DNA from: Actinomadura fibrosa | GTDB taxonomy: Bacteria; Actinomycetota; Actinomycetes; Streptosporangiales; Streptosporangiaceae | Assembly: GCF_900659615.1 (NCBI RefSeq) | Contig: NZ_CAACUY010000081.1 | Span: 1 to 34,882 of the forward strand | Length of the DNA stretch: 34,882 nt | Direction of reading: 5' to 3' | Shown: in pieces, positions 1 through 8,357 of the stretch | Numbering within the stretch: position 1 is the stretch's first letter | Layout: each line of letters starts with the position of its first letter | Made by a program: the position numbers and the translations under genes | The notes under the pieces: generated by a model | Databases searched by the model: none | What the model saw: only the letters and a program-made list of their open reading frames with translations | What the model was told of the DNA's origin: nothing

Positions 1-2
1 CC

Positions 3-452
3 GCGTCCGTCGCCCTGGCCGCGGGCCTCGCGGTCATGGCGCTGCCGGGCGGCTCGGGGGACTCGCCGCGCGCCGCGGTCGCGGCCCACACCGGGAAGGC
101 CGCCGTGCCGCCGAGCCCGCAGTCCGACGCGCGGGTGGCCGACGATCCCGACGAGATCACCGACGCGCTGCCCTACTTCCGGACCCGGGACCCCGACAAC
201 AAGATCGCCAAGCATGTCACCGACGTGCGCCGCAGCGGCGCGTTCGTCCGCGTCTACACCGACCTCGGCGAGGACGACGAGAACTCCAAGCCGGCGATCT
301 CGCTGTGCGAGTGGACGACCCGGTTCCTGGAGGACGGCGGCGACGACTCGCCCCGCGTCTTCGTCCACGGCAGGAGCAGCGACAACGGCAGCGTCGTCCT
401 CGCCAACAAGCAGAGCGACAAGGACGACTGCGAGGTCCCCGAAACCCCCTAG
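3..452 (+). CDS. Secreted or membrane-anchored protein of unknown function, 5' end missing
   Basis: The reading frame is open from the left edge of the window to a TAG at 450-452, so the true start lies upstream. The first visible residues (ASVALAAGLAVMALPGG) are a hydrophobic stretch typical of a signal peptide or membrane anchor. They are followed by an Ala/Pro-rich linker and then a charged domain of about 100 residues with two cysteines, one in LCEWTTRF and one in DDCEVP near the C-terminus. These could form a disulfide outside the cell. The internal ATG at 36 would fall inside the hydrophobic segment and is unlikely to be the start. I do not recognise the family. The next gene converges on it from the other strand. 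Confidence 0.6.
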   Translation, partial: ASVALAAGLAVMALPGGSGDSPRAAVAAHTGKAAVPPSPQSDARVADDPDEITDALPYFRTRDPDNKIAKHVTDVRRSGAFVRVYTDLGEDDENSKPAISLCEWTTRFLEDGGDDSPRVFVHGRSSDNGSVVLANKQSDKDDCEVPETP

Positions 453-516
453 AACGCGCCGCGACACGCCGCAGGGCCGCGGGTCTCGGAGGGTGTCGTC
501 AAACCTTCTCCGCTGG

Positions 517-1608
517 TCATCTACAGGCTGCGTTGATGGCGTCGCTCACGCTGCCGATGTGCTCCGCGCCCTCGTGCCTGGGCGGCAGCAGGGCGGTCAG
601 GTAGGCGAAGACGAGCCGCCGGGACGGGTCGGCCCAGGCAATGCAGCAGTTGCTGCCGTTATGGCCGAACGTGCGTGGACTGCTCAGCCTGCCCATCGGC
701 GGGCTGCGCCGGGCGCCCGGCCTGGGTCCGCCGAGCTGGAAGCCCTGTGACCACCGGATCGGCAGGTCGAGCAGCCGATCCGTCTCGCCCTCGCTCGACG
801 GCAGGGTGGCGTGCGCGATCGTCGCCGGGTCGAGGACGCGTACGCCGTCCAGCTCGCCGCCCTGGAGCAGTGCCTGGTAGAACCGTGCGAGGTCCCGGGC
901 CGTGGTGGAGATGCCCGCCGCGGGGACCACCGCCCGCCGTGCCGCGGGCCGGTTGAGGCCGATCCGGATGATCTGGTCCACCGGGGCGGTGGCACGTACC
1001 GGGACGTGCCGATGCCACAGATGATGGGGCAGGCCGAGGTAGGTGTCGTGCAGGCCGAGCGGCCGGAGCAGCCCGGCGGTGAGGGCGTCCGGCACCGGGA
1101 CGCCGGCGACGCGACGGACGAGTTCCCCGAGGATGACGCCGTAGGTGATGACGTGGTAGGCGGGGACCTGCCCGGGCGGCCACCGGGGCCGGGCCCGCTC
1201 GACGTGGCGTACCGCCCGCTCCCAGCTCATCATCGCGAGCGCGTCGCCGAGCATGCTGCCGGCCAGGGGAACGCCCGCGCGGTGCTGAAGCACCTGCCGG
1301 ACGGTGATGCGGTCCTTGCCATGCCGGCCGAACCGCGGCCAGTACGCGGCCACGGCGTCGTCCAGGTCCAGCGCGCCCCGTTCGGCGAGCTGATGCACTA
1401 GGAGCGCGACGAACGGCTTGCTGGCCGAGAAGATCCAGAACAGCGAGTCAGACCGGCACGCGACCGAGCGGTCGAGCACGACCCGGCCGTCGCGGAGGAC
1501 GCAGATCTGGGCGGCCGCCCGCCGCGCCGCGACCAGCTCCAGCGCGCGGGCGAGGCCGGCGCCGTCGACGCCGGCCCGCTCCGGCGGACACTCCGTCCAG
1601 TCGATCAC
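517..1608 (-). CDS. Serine hydrolase of the beta-lactamase/penicillin-binding fold (class C-like)
   Basis: This 363-residue protein has the layout of the beta-lactamase-related serine hydrolases (esterases, D-aminopeptidases, class C-like enzymes). The SxxK motif is SASK at residues 61-64, giving nucleophile Ser61 and general base Lys64. A tyrosine motif sits in AYHVITYG near residue 150, within the usual 'GELVRRVAG' context, and a C-terminal GHNG corresponds to the third active-site motif. No signal peptide is visible, so it is probably cytoplasmic. The start is a GTG preceded by GAGG about six bases upstream. It lies 73 bp downstream of the TIGR04222 gene on the same strand and may share its transcript. 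The substrate cannot be read from sequence; an esterase or peptidase role is more likely than antibiotic resistance. Confidence 0.85.
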   Translation of the reverse strand: MIDWTECPPERAGVDGAGLARALELVAARRAAAQICVLRDGRVVLDRSVACRSDSLFWIFSASKPFVALLVHQLAERGALDLDDAVAAYWPRFGRHGKDRITVRQVLQHRAGVPLAGSMLGDALAMMSWERAVRHVERARPRWPPGQVPAYHVITYGVILGELVRRVAGVPVPDALTAGLLRPLGLHDTYLGLPHHLWHRHVPVRATAPVDQIIRIGLNRPAARRAVVPAAGISTTARDLARFYQALLQGGELDGVRVLDPATIAHATLPSSEGETDRLLDLPIRWSQGFQLGGPRPGARRSPPMGRLSSPRTFGHNGSNCCIAWADPSRRLVFAYLTALLPPRHEGAEHIGSVSDAINAACR

Positions 1609-1681
1609 GCCCGCCTCGACCCGCCCGTCACCGACACACGCCCAGGATCACGATCACCGGAAAAGGCTCGACGACACCTTC

Positions 1682-2248
1682 TCAGAAGTCCCCGCCCGAG
1701 GACCAGTCGCCGCCGCCGTCCCCTCCGGCATCCCCGAACATCGGGCTGACCCCTCCTGACGAGAGGGGACCGGCGCCGCCGGCCGGCCGGTACTGCTCGC
1801 GGAAGTCGAACGGCTTCGGGTCCTTCGTCGAGAGGACGTCCCGCATCTTGGACTCCTCGACCCCGCTCGGTCCGAGGGCCGCGAACCGGGAGGGCCCGGT
1901 CCCGGCGCCGCCGGCGAGGCGGCGGCGTTCCGCCCGGCCCCGGCGCGTCGGGCGGGAGAGGCGGTTCAGGAGTCCCGCCCGGCGCAGCCCGTCCCTGACG
2001 GCTTCGAGTTCGGGCCCCGCGGCGACCTCCGAGACGACCTGGCCGAGAAGGCGGCCCGTGCCGGGGATCGCCGCGAGGACCGCCTCCTGCACCGGGTCGT
2101 CCGCCTCCCGCCGCACCGCTTCGACGCGGTGGGTCCCCCGGGAGACGCGGACCCGGCGCTGCTCGTAGAGGGAGAGGACGGCGGTCTTGACGACCCGCTC
2201 CCGGCCCCCGCACAGGTATGCGGTCTCGTAGACGCTCAATTCACCCAT
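1682..2248 (-). CDS. TIGR04222 domain protein without membrane segments
   Basis: The N-terminus (MGELSVYETAYLCGG followed by RVVKTAVLSLYEQ) matches the actinobacterial TIGR04222 domain, which typically begins with an 'L.PYE.AYLAGG..R.V.TAL..L' pattern resembling a winged-helix module. Most members I know carry membrane helices; this 188-residue version has none. It ends in a disordered Gly/Asp/Ser-rich tail, and such glycine-rich tails recur in the family. ATG at 2248 is preceded by an AGGGGG stretch. The function of the domain is not established. It lies 127 bp downstream of msrB and upstream of the serine hydrolase on the same strand, with no obvious functional link to either. Confidence 0.7.
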   Translation of the reverse strand: MGELSVYETAYLCGGRERVVKTAVLSLYEQRRVRVSRGTHRVEAVRREADDPVQEAVLAAIPGTGRLLGQVVSEVAAGPELEAVRDGLRRAGLLNRLSRPTRRGRAERRRLAGGAGTGPSRFAALGPSGVEESKMRDVLSTKDPKPFDFREQYRPAGGAGPLSSGGVSPMFGDAGGDGGGDWSSGGDF

Positions 2249-2375
2249 CCGGGCCCCCTGGAGGTCGCGCGCCGCCTGCTGGTGGGACGCTCCAGGCCAG
2301 GATCGGGTTTCCCTGGGACGCGCCGGAGGCGTGCGGGCCCGGCGCGGCAGGGGCGCGCGACTCAGTTCCCGGGCG

Positions 2376-2777
2376 TCACTCCGCGGGTTCCAGGGTGAGG
2401 CTGATGCTGTTGATGCAGTAGCGGTCGTCGGTCGGGGTGCCGTAGCCCTCGCCGTGGAAGACGTGGCCCAGGTGGGAGTCGCACGTCGCGCACCGCACCT
2501 CCGTGCGGACCATGCCGAGCGAGCGGTCCTCGATCAGGACGACCGCGTCGGAATCGGCCGGCTCGAAGAACGACGGCCACCCGCAGTGGCTGTCGAACTT
2601 GGTCTCCGAGCGGAACAGCTCCGTGCCGCAGGCGCGGCACTTGTAGACGCCGACGGTCTTGGTGTCGGTGTACTCGCCGGTGAAGGGCCGCTCCGTCCCC
2701 GCCTCGCGCAGGACGTGGAACTCCGCGGGGCTGAGCTGGGCCCGCCACTCTTCCTCGCTCTTACGGATCTTCTCCAT
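2376..2777 (-). CDS. msrB: Peptide-methionine (R)-S-oxide reductase MsrB
   Basis: The 133-residue protein is a complete MsrB, which repairs methionine-R-sulfoxide in oxidised proteins in the cytoplasm. It has the two zinc-binding CxxC pairs (CRAC at 47-50 and CATC at 96-99), the CGWPSFFEP signature, and the catalytic cysteine at 121 in RYCINS. A longer open frame extends upstream through the neighbouring polymerase gene, but conserved MsrB sequence begins right after the ATG at 2777 (MEKIRKSEEEW), so that start is chosen. It diverges from the polymerase-domain gene with only 63 bp between start codons, so their promoters must lie close together or overlap. Confidence 0.95.
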   Translation of the reverse strand: MEKIRKSEEEWRAQLSPAEFHVLREAGTERPFTGEYTDTKTVGVYKCRACGTELFRSETKFDSHCGWPSFFEPADSDAVVLIEDRSLGMVRTEVRCATCDSHLGHVFHGEGYGTPTDDRYCINSISLTLEPAE

Positions 2778-2840
2778 GCCTTCGACGGTACCCGGCGGCC
2801 GGACCGCGGGGCTGTCGTGCCCGTGGGTTACCGTGCCGGT

Positions 2841-3923
2841 ATGGCCTCGCCCTTCATCGAGATCCCGGTCGGGGATCGGCTCGTCAAGGTGACCAATCCC
2901 GACAAGGTGTACTTCCCGGAGCACGGCTATACCAAGCGGCAGCTCGTGGAGTACTACATCGCCGTGGGCGAGGGCATCCTCCGCGCCACCCGCGACCGGC
3001 CGACCACGCTGGAGCGCTGGCCCGGCGGGGTGTTCGAGGGCGCCCGGATGGCCACCCGGGAGGACTACGCCCGCGGCCAGGCGGGCATGGGGGCGGGCAA
3101 GTCCGACGCCTTCTACCAGAAGCGGGCCCCGAAGAACGCGCCCGACTGGGTGCGGACGTCGCGGATCGAGTTCCCGAGCGGCCGGTCCGCCGACGAGGTC
3201 CGCCCCACCGAGGTCGCCGTGATCGCCTGGGCCGCCAACCTCGGCACGCTGACCTTCCACCCGTGGCCCGTCCGCGACGGCGACGTCGATCATCCGGACG
3301 AGCTGCGCATCGACCTCGACCCGCAGCCGGGCACCGGCTTCTCCGACGCCGTCCGGGTGGCGCTGGGCCCGGCCCGCGACCTGCTGTCCGAGCTCGGCCT
3401 GACCGGCTACGCGAAGACCTCGGGCAAGGGCGGCGTGCACATCTACGTCCGGATCCAGCCGCGCTGGACGTTCACCGAGGTCCGCCGCGCCGCCCTGGCG
3501 TTCGGCCGCGAGGTGGAGCGACGCGTGCCCGCCGAGGTCACCACCAAGTGGTGGAAGGAGGAGCGGGGGGAGCAGGTCTTCATCGACTTCAACCAGAACG
3601 CCCGTGACCGGACGATCGCGTCGGCCTACAGCGTCCGCCCGCTGCCGTACGCGCCGGTCTCGGCCCCGCTCACCTGGGACGAGCTGGCCGACGCCGACCC
3701 GCACGACTTCACGATCGCCACCATGCCGGAGCGGTTCGCAAAGCTCGGCGACCTGCACGCGTCCATCGACGACGAGGCGTTCGCGCTGGACGCGCTGCTG
3801 GAGATGGCCGACCGCGACGAGCAGGACCACGGCCTCGGCGACATGCCGTATCCGCCGAACTACCCGAAGATGCCCGGCGAGCCGAAGCGCGTCCAGCCGA
3901 GCAAGGACACCGACCAGCACTGA
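2841..3923 (+). CDS. Stand-alone LigD-type primase-polymerase domain
   Basis: This 360-residue protein corresponds to the polymerase domain of bacterial NHEJ LigD (archaeo-eukaryotic primase superfamily) without ligase or nuclease domains. Metal-binding aspartates are visible in LRIDLD (Asp158, Asp160) and VFIDF (Asp249). The nucleotide-binding SGKGGVHIYVR motif (about 194-204) and the C-terminal family signature RTIASAYSVRPLPYAP are present. Mycobacteria encode comparable stand-alone enzymes (PolD1/PolD2) that add ribo- or deoxyribonucleotides during repair. ATG at 2841 is chosen because family similarity starts there. No Ku gene is in the window, but an ATP-dependent ligase lies at 18271-19362. 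It converges on the peptidase gene across a strong hairpin. Confidence 0.9.
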   Translation: MASPFIEIPVGDRLVKVTNPDKVYFPEHGYTKRQLVEYYIAVGEGILRATRDRPTTLERWPGGVFEGARMATREDYARGQAGMGAGKSDAFYQKRAPKNAPDWVRTSRIEFPSGRSADEVRPTEVAVIAWAANLGTLTFHPWPVRDGDVDHPDELRIDLDPQPGTGFSDAVRVALGPARDLLSELGLTGYAKTSGKGGVHIYVRIQPRWTFTEVRRAALAFGREVERRVPAEVTTKWWKEERGEQVFIDFNQNARDRTIASAYSVRPLPYAPVSAPLTWDELADADPHDFTIATMPERFAKLGDLHASIDDEAFALDALLEMADRDEQDHGLGDMPYPPNYPKMPGEPKRVQPSKDTDQH

Positions 3924-3930
3924 TCCCAGG

Positions 3931-3959
3931 CCCGCCGCCTCCCGGCGGGAGGCGGCGGG
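3931..3959. terminator. Bidirectional hairpin terminator between convergent genes
   Basis: A perfect 13-bp stem (CCCGCCGCCTCCC paired with GGGAGGCGGCGGG) with a three-base loop begins seven bases after the stop of the polymerase-domain gene and ends eleven bases before the stop of the oppositely oriented peptidase gene. There is no U-tract, which is common for actinobacterial terminators. It can serve both transcripts. Confidence 0.8.
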
Positions 3960-3970
3960 GCGGTCGGGGA

Positions 3971-5944
3971 TCAGTACAGGTTCCGCTCCTGGCGGGGCAG
4001 GACCACCTTGGACGGGCCGCGCCACGGGGTCCGCGCCTCCGGTGCGGCCAGGGCGGTCGCGCCGTCACCGGTCGCGGCGGTGACCGGGACGCCGATGGAG
4101 CTGGACGCCAGGTCCACCGTCACCGTGGCGCCCGTGGGCGTCTCGGTGTTGTAGTCGGCGTCCGTCCCGGCGATGACCAGCCCGAGGCGGTGCCCCTTCT
4201 TCAGCAGGTACTCCTGGCTGAGCGTCTGCCACCGGACGCCGTAGTACTTCCCGGGCGTCAGCGGGGTCGGGTTGCTCAGCGACGTGCGGTTCTGGGCGTC
4301 CAGCCAGCCGCGCGCGACGACGTTGACGGACGAGGTGACCGTCCTGGTCCGCGTCTGCTTGTAGCAGGCGTCGTCGGTGGGCGTGCTCTCGCCGTGGCAG
4401 TCCTCGGTGGTGAGGGTCTGGATGCCGGAGCCGGGGCCGAGGTAGTCGACGCGGGTGTCGTCGCCGTAGTCGACGAGCAGCGCGGTGACGTTCGAGGTCG
4501 GCCGGTCGAGCTTGATCCGGAGCCGCGCGTCCGGGGTGCCGGACAGCCGGGCGGTCACGGGCAGCTCGCCCGAGACGTAGGCGAGCCGGTAGGGCTGCGC
4601 GGTCGCCGGGTCGGTGACCATCTCGCCCTCGGTGTAGCCGTCGTTCCGGGGGCCGGGCGCGTCGGTGAAGGACGCCTCCGAGCCGCGGGCGGCGGGCCTC
4701 AGGCCGAGCGAGCCGTCCGCGCCGGGGCGCAGCGGCAGCGTGCGCGCCGTCCGGGACGGCCAGTCGGACTGGGTGATCCACTGGTCGGGGCCGACCTCGA
4801 TGTCCGCGCGGGGCTGCTTCAGGACGTCGTTGCCGATCTTCTGGAGCTCGTGGTCGAACCACGCGTGCAGGGTGTCGACCCACAGGTCGCGGCGGATGTC
4901 GAACGGGTCGACGTGGCCGCGCTGCGACAGCCAGACCTTGCGGCGGACGCCGCGCTGCGCGAGCGCGCCCCACCACTTGGCGAAGTGGTCGTCCTTGACG
5001 TTGAGGTCGTTGACGCCGTGATAGGCGAAGACGCTCGCCCGGACGTTGCGGACGTCGCCGATCGTGCCGTGGCGGTAGTCGGCGGTCCTCCAGTACGCGT
5101 TGTAGTTGCCGGTCGCGTCGTCCTCGCCCTGGTCGAGGTCGGCGTTGACGGCGGCGCACTTGGCGGGCGGGTCGGTGTCGACGACGTCGGCGAGGCCGGG
5201 CTGCTCGTCCGTCCAGTACTTGACGCCGTTCATGCGGCTGTAGTCGTACCAGCTGCTGATCGCGGAGATCGGGACGATCGTCTCCAGGCCCTTGACGCCG
5301 GTCGCGGCGACGCCGTTGGCGAGCGTGCCGTCGTAGGACTTGCCGATCATGCCGGTGCGGCCGGTGGTCCAGGTGGCCTTCGCGGGCGTGCCGTCCGGCT
5401 TGTACGCCTTCGCGCGGCCGTTGAGCCAGTCGACGACGGCCTTGCCGCCGAGCACGTCGGACGGGCCGCCGCTGGTCGGGCACCCGTCGGAGCGGGTGGT
5501 GCCGACCATGTCCACGGCGAGGAACGCGTACCCGCGCGGGACGAAGTAGTTGTCGTAGAACAGCGGGAACTTCACGGGGTTCCCGGCGGCGTCGTAGGTC
5601 TTGCGCTCGCTCTCGTTGCCCCGCCCGACGTTGTCGTAGTAGGGGCTCTCGTCCATGATCACGGGGACCTTGAGCCCGGCGTCGGACTCCTTCGGCCGGA
5701 TGATGTCCACGTTGACCCGGTCGAGCCTCCCGTCGCGGTCGCTGTCGACGCTGGACTCGACGTAGACGTGCTCGCGGATCGCGTCCGCGTAGGAGAAGAC
5801 CGGCTGGGTCAGCCCGTCCTTCACCACGATCTTCGGGGCCGCCTGGGCGGCGACGGCGGCCGCACCGCCGGCGGCGAGCGCCGCGCCGGTCAGCACGGCC
5901 ACGGTGGTCGTCCGCCGGGTTCGTCTCAGGGATCGCCTGGCCAA
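3971..5944 (-). CDS. Secreted X-Pro dipeptidyl-peptidase (S15 family)
   Basis: The 657-residue protein starts with an Arg-rich n-region and a long Ala/Gly hydrophobic segment ending near AAQA (about residue 35), a Sec- or Tat-like export signal. The alpha/beta-hydrolase core shows the nucleophile in GKSYDG (Ser203), the acid in HGVNDLN (Asp313) and the histidine in QRGHVDP (His344). The C-terminal third matches the beta-sandwich PepX_C domain. S15 enzymes release X-Pro dipeptides from peptides outside the cell, although some relatives are cocaine-esterase-like acyl hydrolases. The start is TTG at 5944, six bases after GGAGG. The 235-bp upstream gap contains an inverted repeat (CCGGAGG at 5979-5985, CCTCCGG at 5998-6004) that could be regulatory. 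Confidence 0.88.
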   Translation of the reverse strand: MARRSLRRTRRTTTVAVLTGAALAAGGAAAVAAQAAPKIVVKDGLTQPVFSYADAIREHVYVESSVDSDRDGRLDRVNVDIIRPKESDAGLKVPVIMDESPYYDNVGRGNESERKTYDAAGNPVKFPLFYDNYFVPRGYAFLAVDMVGTTRSDGCPTSGGPSDVLGGKAVVDWLNGRAKAYKPDGTPAKATWTTGRTGMIGKSYDGTLANGVAATGVKGLETIVPISAISSWYDYSRMNGVKYWTDEQPGLADVVDTDPPAKCAAVNADLDQGEDDATGNYNAYWRTADYRHGTIGDVRNVRASVFAYHGVNDLNVKDDHFAKWWGALAQRGVRRKVWLSQRGHVDPFDIRRDLWVDTLHAWFDHELQKIGNDVLKQPRADIEVGPDQWITQSDWPSRTARTLPLRPGADGSLGLRPAARGSEASFTDAPGPRNDGYTEGEMVTDPATAQPYRLAYVSGELPVTARLSGTPDARLRIKLDRPTSNVTALLVDYGDDTRVDYLGPGSGIQTLTTEDCHGESTPTDDACYKQTRTRTVTSSVNVVARGWLDAQNRTSLSNPTPLTPGKYYGVRWQTLSQEYLLKKGHRLGLVIAGTDADYNTETPTGATVTVDLASSSIGVPVTAATGDGATALAAPEARTPWRGPSKVVLPRQERNLY

Positions 5945-6179
5945 CCCGCACCTCCGGGGGAGAGAAAAGATGATCTGGCCGGAGGTCAGGTTCCTCGCCT
6001 CCGGAGGCCGGGTAAAGAGCGGTGTTTCGAGGAACTACGGCCGCTTTTGGTCAGATCGTGCCGTTGCTTTTTCGCTCCGTCCGTAAACCGGATCATCGGC
6101 TGTCCGTTCGCGGCGGGAGGGTGTCGGCCGCGCGGGCCGGGCAACCCTCCCGCCAAGCGATCACGAGACGGAGGCGACC

Positions 6180-6368
6180 ATGGGCTGGAGCTACCGCAAG
6201 TCGATCCGGAAGGGCCCCTTCCGCATCAACCTCTCGAAGAAGGGCGTCGGGCACAGCGTCGGCACCCGCGGCGCCCGCTACAGCCGCTCCGCCGACGGGC
6301 GGCGCACCATGACGTTCCGCATCCCCGGGACGGGCCTGTCCTGGCGGCGCTCGCTCAGCCGCCGGTAG
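6180..6368 (+). CDS. DUF4236 mini-protein
   Basis: The 62-residue basic protein fits the DUF4236 pattern: an aromatic start (MGWSYRKS), then GPFRINLSKKGVGHSVG, and IPGTGLSW near the C-terminus. The domain is usually N-terminal in longer proteins; here it makes up almost the entire protein and ends in an Arg-rich tail. A GGAGG sits seven bases before the ATG. Its function is unknown. Its 3' end overlaps the 3' end of leuA on the other strand by 14 bases, so the two transcripts are complementary at their ends. Confidence 0.8.
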   Translation: MGWSYRKSIRKGPFRINLSKKGVGHSVGTRGARYSRSADGRRTMTFRIPGTGLSWRRSLSRR

Positions 6369-8289
6369 CCCCGCCGCCCGCCGCGGCGCCGGCCTCCTCC
6401 GGCGCCGGGTCGGCGGACCGCGCCCGGTTGACCGCCGACAGCACCGCCTGGACGGACGCGGCGAGCACCGACGTGTCCCGCCCGGCGCCCCACCGGGTCA
6501 CGCCGTCCACCCGGCACTCGGCGTAGGCGACGGCGGGGGAGTCCCGCCCCGGCTCGGTGGAGTGCTCGGCGTAGCGCAGCACGTCCACCTTGATCCCGGC
6601 GGCGGCCAGGGCGCCGGCGAGGGCGTCGAGCGGCCCGTTCCCGGAGCCGGAGCACTCGCCCTCGCGGCCGTCCACGCGCACCACGCCGGTGAAGTCGTGT
6701 CGGCCCGGCCCGGTGTGGGACGTCCGCCACTCGGTGATGGCGACCGGACCGGAGCGGTCCAGGTACTCGGCGCGGAAGAGGTCCCACAGGTCCGCCGCGG
6801 TGACCTCCTCCCCGCTCCCGTCCGTGGCCTGCTGGACGACCTGGGAGAACTCGATCTGGAGCCGGCGCGGCAGCTCCAGGCCGTACTCCGTCCGCAGCAG
6901 GTAGGCGATGCCGCCCTTGCCGGACTGGCTGTTCACCCGGATCACGGCTTCGTAGCCGCGGCCCACGTCCGCCGGGTCGATCGGCAGGTACGGGACGTCC
7001 CACGGCGCCTGACCGGGAGCCAAGCCCAGCTCGGCGGCGCGCTTCGCGTGGTGCGCCATGCCCTTGGCGATCGCGTCCTGGTGGGTCCCGGAGAAGGCGG
7101 TGTAGACGAGGTCGCCGCCGTACGGGTGCCGCTCGTGGACGGGCAGCCGGTTGCAGTACTCGACCGTCCTGCGGATCTCGTCGATGTCGGAGAGGTCCAC
7201 GCGGGGATCGACGCCCTGCGCGTGCAGGTTGAGCGCGAGCGTGACCAGGTCGACGTTGCCCGTCCGCTCGCCGTTGCCGAACAGGCAGCCCTCCACCCGC
7301 TGCGCGCCCGCCAGCATCGCCAGCTCGGCGCAGGCCACGCCGGTGCCGCGGTCGTTGTGCGGGTGGACCGACAGGATCACCGCGTCCCGCCGCGCCAGGT
7401 TGCGGTGCATGTACTCGATCTGGTCCGCGTACACGTTCGGGGTGGCGATCTCGACGGTCGCGGGCAGGTTGAGGATCACCGGGCGGCCGGGGGAGGCGTC
7501 CCACAGGCCGGTGATGGCGTCGCAGACCTCCAGCGCGTAGCCGGGCTCGGTGAGGTTGAACGTCTCGGGCGAGAACTCGAACCGCACGCCCGGCCGCCCG
7601 TCCGCGAGCCGGGCGACGTGCTCCGCCCCGTCCAGGATCAGCCGGCGGACGCCGTCGCGGTCCTGCCCGAGGACGACCTCCCGCCACGCCGGGCCGGTCG
7701 CGGTGTAGAGGTGGACGACCGCGGCGGGCAGCCCCTCGATGGAGGCGAACGTCCGCTCGATCAGCTCGCGGCGGGCCGGCGTGAACACCACGGGCGTCAC
7801 GTCGTCCGGCACCGCGTCCGCCTCCGCCAGATGCCGGACGAAGTCGAAGTCGGTCTGGCTCGCCGACGGGTATCCGACCTCGATCTCCTTGAAGCCCATG
7901 GTGACGAGCAGGTCGAACATGCGCCGCTTGCGCGCCGGGTCCATCGGCTCGGCGAGCGCCTGGTTGCCGTCCCGCAGGTCGACGGGCACCCACAGCGGCG
8001 CCTCCGTGAGCCGCCGCGACGGCCACGTCCGCTCGACCTCGGGTACGGGCGACGGCACGCGGTCGTGGACCGACCGGTACCGGTGGGACGGCATCGAGCT
8101 GGCTTGCTGCGGGTTCCAGGCGGGCGCCCCGGCGGCGACCGGCCCGTCCGGCTTGCGCAGCCCGGGGAAGTCGTGCAGGGGACGGGCTGTGCCGGCTGGA
8201 CGGGCCGTGCTCACCGGACGGGCCAGGCCGACCGGCTTACGGCCGTCCGGCGTGGTGGAAGGGGGTGTGCTTGCTGGCGTGCTGTTCAC
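6355..8289 (-). CDS. leuA: 2-isopropylmalate synthase LeuA
   Basis: LeuA condenses acetyl-CoA with 2-ketoisovalerate, the first committed step of leucine synthesis. The 644-residue protein has the DRE-TIM-barrel signatures: VDLRDGNQAL (about 103-112) with the metal-binding Asp, HPHNDRG, and GNGERTGN. A C-terminal LeuA dimer/regulatory domain follows (SGSGNGPLDAL), where leucine feedback acts in the family. The stretch WNPQQASSM (about 58-66) matches the Mycobacterium LeuA N-terminus, so the start must lie upstream of the first internal ATG. GTG at 8289, after AGGGA, fits. The N-terminus carries a hexapeptide repeat (residues 21-38). Upstream lies a leader peptide with a Leu run and a hairpin, indicating leucine attenuation. 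Confidence 0.95.
   Translation of the reverse strand: MNSTPASTPPSTTPDGRKPVGLARPVSTARPAGTARPLHDFPGLRKPDGPVAAGAPAWNPQQASSMPSHRYRSVHDRVPSPVPEVERTWPSRRLTEAPLWVPVDLRDGNQALAEPMDPARKRRMFDLLVTMGFKEIEVGYPSASQTDFDFVRHLAEADAVPDDVTPVVFTPARRELIERTFASIEGLPAAVVHLYTATGPAWREVVLGQDRDGVRRLILDGAEHVARLADGRPGVRFEFSPETFNLTEPGYALEVCDAITGLWDASPGRPVILNLPATVEIATPNVYADQIEYMHRNLARRDAVILSVHPHNDRGTGVACAELAMLAGAQRVEGCLFGNGERTGNVDLVTLALNLHAQGVDPRVDLSDIDEIRRTVEYCNRLPVHERHPYGGDLVYTAFSGTHQDAIAKGMAHHAKRAAELGLAPGQAPWDVPYLPIDPADVGRGYEAVIRVNSQSGKGGIAYLLRTEYGLELPRRLQIEFSQVVQQATDGSGEEVTAADLWDLFRAEYLDRSGPVAITEWRTSHTGPGRHDFTGVVRVDGREGECSGSGNGPLDALAGALAAAGIKVDVLRYAEHSTEPGRDSPAVAYAECRVDGVTRWGAGRDTSVLAASVQAVLSAVNRARSADPAPEEAGAAAGGGATGG
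8180..8233 (-). repeat. In-frame 18-bp tandem repeat in the leuA N-terminal region
   Basis: Three imperfect 18-bp units, each beginning GGACGGGC on the plus strand (8180, 8198, 8216), encode the hexapeptides GLARPV, STARPA and GTARPL in LeuA. They lie upstream of the conserved N-terminal region and look like a variable linker rather than part of the fold. Confidence 0.7.
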
Positions 8290-8317
8290 GTGGGGTTTCC
8301 CTGTGCCGACGGTGGAC

Positions 8318-8354
8318 GACCGGCAGCACCGGACCCCGCGGCGGGGTGCCGGTC
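8318..8354 (-). promoter_or_regulatory. Attenuator hairpin between the leucine leader peptide and leuA
   Basis: On the minus strand an 8-bp outer stem (GACCGGCA with TGCCGGTC) encloses a second helix (CCCCG-CCG-CGGGG), and an alternative GCACC/GGTGC pairing is possible. The structure starts three bases after the leader peptide stop codon and ends 28 bases before the leuA GTG. This is the arrangement expected if ribosome position on the Leu codons decides between alternative RNA folds. There is no U-run, so control of translation initiation or Rho-dependent ending is as plausible as intrinsic termination. Further upstream, CTCAG and CTGAG arms (8430-8444) form a short palindrome that may belong to the promoter. 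Confidence 0.65.
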
Positions 8355-8357
8355 GGA

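Noticed and set aside
517..1608. Antibiotic-resistance beta-lactamase
   Set aside because: No signal peptide is visible and the motif context (SASK, YHVITYG, GHNG) fits the broad esterase/peptidase group better than class C beta-lactamases.
2376..4025. A 549-residue version of MsrB extending through the polymerase gene
   Set aside because: The extra 416 residues are antisense to the polymerase domain; conserved MsrB sequence starts at the ATG at 2777.
4190..6526. A 778-codon open frame opposite the X-Pro dipeptidyl-peptidase gene
   Set aside because: Its translation is Val/Gly/Arg/Asp low-complexity with no family motif; it is the antisense shadow typical of 75% GC coding DNA, and the opposite strand encodes an intact S15 peptidase.
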